64,000 nucleotides of DNA, from contig CAUTJT010000006.1 in the NCBI GenBank assembly GCA_963539215.1, forward strand, positions 1 through 64,000, read 5' to 3'. Source of the stretch: CAURNT01 sp963539215. Its GTDB lineage: Bacteria; Fusobacteriota; Fusobacteriia; Fusobacteriales; Leptotrichiaceae. The translations under genes and the position numbers were made by a program. This document shows positions 61,484-64,000 of this stretch, one piece after another. Below the pieces are notes generated by a model. The model did not search any database. It saw nothing but the letters and a program-made list of their open reading frames with translations, and had not been told where the DNA came from. The stretch's first letter is position 1. Every line of letters starts with the position of its first letter.

Positions 61484-62311
61484 ATGTCTAATGCCAAAGC
61501 CATATTATTTGGGGAGCATTCAGTAGTTTATGGTAAAAATGCTATAGCCATACCTTTATTGAATATGAAATTAAAAGTTAACCTGATAAATGATTATATA
61601 TATGAAAATAATCATATTAAATTTATAAAAGAATTAATAAAAAGTGAATATAATATTGAAGATGAAATTTATATAGAAGTTGTTTCAAATATTCCAGAAG
61701 GAAGAGGACTTGGGTCATCTGCAGCTCTTGCTAAAGCATGTGTAATAGCTTTTGAAAATAAGTATGGAATAAATATTAACACTAAAGAAATAATGAATAA
61801 GTCAGAAGAATATGCTCATGGTAAGTCCAGTGGATTAGATACATCTGTAATATTATCTTCAAAACCTATTATTTTTAATAAGAATAAAGGAAGTGAAAAA
61901 TTTGATTTTTCTTTAGGAGCGTATTTGTTAATAGTAGATACTGGAGTTAAAGGGTTTACTAAAATTGCTGTGGATCATGTTAAGGATAATTATATTAAAT
62001 ATTATAGAAATATAGAAAATCTTGGTAATATATCTGATATGGCAAAAGATTGTATAATAAAATCTAATTTAGAAGAAATAGGTAAACTTATGAAAGAAGC
62101 CCAAAAAAACTTAAGAGAAATGTCTTTATCTAATCAAAAAATAGATGATATAATAAAATGTTTAGATGATTATTCTTTAGGTTCAAAAATTACAGGTTCA
62201 GGAATGGGAGGCTGTGTAATATCTCTTTTTAAGGATCTTAGTTGCATAGAAGATGTAAAAAAAATATTAAAAGAAAAGGGTGTAGAAAATCTATGGATAG
62301 AGGATATATAA
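61484..62311 (+). CDS. mvk: Mevalonate kinase
   Basis: Phosphorylates mevalonate, the first committed kinase of the lower mevalonate route. 275 residues from ATG 61484 behind TAGGAGG. GHMP kinase motifs: NAKAILFGEHSVVYGKNAIAIPL, the phosphate loop PEGRGLGSSAALAKACVIAF, SSGLDTSVILSSKPIIF with the catalytic Asp, and the C-terminal KITGSGMGGCVISLF. Somewhat short but complete. Overlaps mvaD by 19 bases. Confidence 0.92.
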   Translation: MSNAKAILFGEHSVVYGKNAIAIPLLNMKLKVNLINDYIYENNHIKFIKELIKSEYNIEDEIYIEVVSNIPEGRGLGSSAALAKACVIAFENKYGININTKEIMNKSEEYAHGKSSGLDTSVILSSKPIIFNKNKGSEKFDFSLGAYLLIVDTGVKGFTKIAVDHVKDNYIKYYRNIENLGNISDMAKDCIIKSNLEEIGKLMKEAQKNLREMSLSNQKIDDIIKCLDDYSLGSKITGSGMGGCVISLFKDLSCIEDVKKILKEKGVENLWIEDI

Positions 62312-63186
62312 ATATAGCTATAATAAAATATTGGGGTAAAAAAACTTTTAACCCATATTTAATACCATTTCAAGGTAGTATTTCTGTTAGATCAAATAGA
62401 CTTTATACAGATACTGAACTTTTATACTCTGATGAAGACGAATTCTATTTAAATGGAATTAAACAAAGTGAAAAAGAAACAGAAAAGGTATTTGCTTTTA
62501 TTGATAAGGTTAAACCAGATAGAACTAAATTAAGAGTAAATAGTATAAATAAAGTACCTACAGCTGCAGGTTTGGCTTCTAGTGCTAGCGCATATTGTGC
62601 ATTAACTAAAGCAATTAATAGATATTTTAAACTAAATTTAAGTACAGAAGAAATGGCTAAAATTTCAACTCAAGGTTCAGGATCTGCAGGTAGAAGTTTC
62701 TATAATATCTGTGCTTTTGATAAAGAAGGTAATATTTATGAATTAGAAACAGATTTAAAATTAAAAATGTTGGCTATAGTTGTAAGTAAATCTAAGAAAA
62801 AAATTCCATCAAGAGATGCTATGAAATTATCTGTTGAAACTTCAACTATATTTAATCATTGGGTAGAAAGAGCAAATAAAGATTTTGAAAAAATGAAAGA
62901 ATATTTAAAGAATAATGATTTTGATAAAATTGGTAAAATAATGGAATCTAATACTATAACTATGCATAATACAACTTTTAAATCTAACCCTTCTTTTTCT
63001 TTTTTAACAAAAGAAACTTACCAAGTTATAAAAAAAATAAAGAGGTTACGGAATAAATATGGTGTAAAAATGTATTTTACTATGGATGCTGGTCCTAATG
63101 TTAAAATACTTTATTTAGAAAAAGATGAAGAAAGAATTTTAAAAATTTTACGTGAAAATATTGAATTGGAGTTGCTATTATGTTAG
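62293..63186 (+). CDS. mvaD: Diphosphomevalonate decarboxylase
   Basis: Turns 5-diphosphomevalonate into isopentenyl diphosphate. 297 residues from ATG 62293, which gives the family start (NIAIIKYWGKK); earlier in-frame starts lie deep in mvk. Visible: NPYLIPFQGSISV, the phosphate loop PTAAGLASSASAYCALTKAI, STQGSGSAGRSFYNICAFDKEG (catalytic region), ETSTIFNHWVERANKD and MYFTMDAGPNVKIL. The start lies inside mvk and the end overlaps the next gene by 7 bases, a tightly coupled operon. Confidence 0.93.
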   Translation: MDRGYINIAIIKYWGKKTFNPYLIPFQGSISVRSNRLYTDTELLYSDEDEFYLNGIKQSEKETEKVFAFIDKVKPDRTKLRVNSINKVPTAAGLASSASAYCALTKAINRYFKLNLSTEEMAKISTQGSGSAGRSFYNICAFDKEGNIYELETDLKLKMLAIVVSKSKKKIPSRDAMKLSVETSTIFNHWVERANKDFEKMKEYLKNNDFDKIGKIMESNTITMHNTTFKSNPSFSFLTKETYQVIKKIKRLRNKYGVKMYFTMDAGPNVKILYLEKDEERILKILRENIELELLLC

Positions 63187-64000
63187 AAAAAGCAGGTTCA
63201 AAGTTATATATAGCTGGAGAATATGCTATACTTAGACCAAATTCATATAGTATAGTATCATATATTCCCAAATATACGTATTTGGAGTTAAAAGATAATG
63301 ATGATAAACTTGAGATATTTAGTTCTATTGAAGATAAGGATAATTTGATATTAAGATTAATATATTTTTTAGAAGAAAAATATATGTTAAAATTTAGATA
63401 TATGTATAGATATACTACTGAGTTGTATACTCATGGAAAAAAATTGGGTCTAGGATCTTCTGCTTCTATAGTTGTTGTAACTATAAAAGCCATACTTAAT
63501 AAAAATAATATTATATTTAATAGTTTGGATATATTTAAGATAGCTATAGATTTTATGATAAAGGAAAATATTTCAGGTTCTTTTGGTGATATTGCATGTA
63601 TTTGTTTTGAAAATACTATATTATTTAAATCATCTGATAGAATAAATAGAGCTTATGAAATTAAAACTTTGGATATATATTCAAATATATTGATAGAAGC
63701 TATATGGACTGGAGTTTCTGCTTCTACATCTAAATTGATAAAAAATATAGATGTTAATAGTGATGTTTTTGTTGATTTTTCGAATAAATCAAATACATTA
63801 GTATGTGATTTAGTTATTGAATTTATAAATAATGATTTTGAACAAGTAAAAAATATATTGAAAAAATTATCAGATAATTTAAAAATTTTAGATGAGAAAT
63901 ATAAAATAGGAATATATAATAATACAGTTGAAGAAAAATTATCAAAATATGATGTTTCTAAAATATCTGGAGCAGGTGGAGGAGACTATATACTATCTTT
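63180..64000 (+). CDS. mvaK2: Phosphomevalonate kinase, partial (3' end off the window)
   Basis: Starts at ATG 63180, overlapping the mvaD stop, and stays open to base 64000 (about 273 codons). GHMP kinase features: AGSKLYIAGEYAILRPNSYSIV at the N-terminus, the phosphate loop KLGLGSSASIVVVTIKAIL, GSFGDIACICFEN with the catalytic Asp position, and KISGAGGGDYILS near the edge. Converts phosphomevalonate to diphosphomevalonate, the step between the two upstream enzymes. Order mvk-mvaD-pmk matches many mevalonate operons. Confidence 0.9.
   Translation, partial: MLEKAGSKLYIAGEYAILRPNSYSIVSYIPKYTYLELKDNDDKLEIFSSIEDKDNLILRLIYFLEEKYMLKFRYMYRYTTELYTHGKKLGLGSSASIVVVTIKAILNKNNIIFNSLDIFKIAIDFMIKENISGSFGDIACICFENTILFKSSDRINRAYEIKTLDIYSNILIEAIWTGVSASTSKLIKNIDVNSDVFVDFSNKSNTLVCDLVIEFINNDFEQVKNILKKLSDNLKILDEKYKIGIYNNTVEEKLSKYDVSKISGAGGGDYILS

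Noticed and set aside
62242..62292. Earlier start of mvaD at 62242
   Set aside because: The extra residues (Lys/Arg-rich, read from inside mvk) are unlike the family N-terminus, which begins at ATG 62293.

Overview
The window is very AT-rich with strong AGA/ATA/TTA codon bias, dense co-directional operons and Shine-Dalgarno sites of the AGGAGG type. It encodes an outer-membrane assembly protein (BamA) next to a TamB-like translocation protein, an HrcA/CIRCE heat-shock operon, and mevalonate-pathway genes including a type 2 isopentenyl-diphosphate isomerase. A diderm, fermentative, low-GC organism with the mevalonate pathway fits the Fusobacteriota, most likely the family Leptotrichiaceae (Streptobacillus/Sneathia-like). 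That placement is an inference from gene content, not a database match.

Left end (1-4410), accessory and decaying: two tandem copies of an exported MORN/YwqK-type repeat protein gene (one cut by the window edge), duplicated with their promoters; a 53-bp palindromic repeat present twice; two small genes for an exported and a membrane protein of unknown function; and a frameshifted sstT (serine/threonine symporter) pseudogene. Between them (2344-2610) lies what looks like a compact type I toxin-antitoxin locus. It has a 23-codon hydrophobic peptide ORF with a strong ribosome site. Just upstream is a roughly 55-nt RNA gene with its own promoter and terminator; 14 nt of this RNA are perfectly complementary to the toxin start region, and its terminator loop is perfectly complementary to the toxin terminator loop. 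This is the most interesting item in the window.

Core chromosome (4407-60860): a glutamine-amidotransferase-like hydrolase plus fni; hrcA-grpE-dnaK-(aldose epimerase)-dnaJ under CIRCE control; a DUF3290/DUF421 pair; catabolic threonine ammonia-lyase; nagB-pgi-lipoprotein-manA (amino-sugar and hexose phosphate entry); a PRD regulator with an ascorbate-family PTS and a split transketolase; then a run of about 21 kb on the + strand (tex, ileS, lspA, glyQS, an unknown exported protein, ruvB, rsmE, rsfS, PBP2, rsmG, tamB, bamA). After that come an esterase and a beta-lactamase-fold hydrolase, nrdDG with an NrdR box, an OsmC protein, an orphan GatC-type PTS permease, a cytosolic histidine phosphatase, a polysaccharide deacetylase lipoprotein, an NfeD/SPFH pair, a lytic transglycosylase, and a leftward HAD hydrolase-mnmG-TIGR02206 operon.

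Right end (60860-64000): a solitary ribbon-helix-helix-like regulator whose promoter is bracketed by an inverted repeat, then the overlapping mevalonate operon mvk-mvaD-phosphomevalonate kinase (the last cut by the window edge). Together with fni at 5132-6094 these give the lower mevalonate route from mevalonate to IPP/DMAPP; HMG-CoA synthase and reductase are not in the window. No rRNA, tRNA, CRISPR array or intact insertion sequence was seen.
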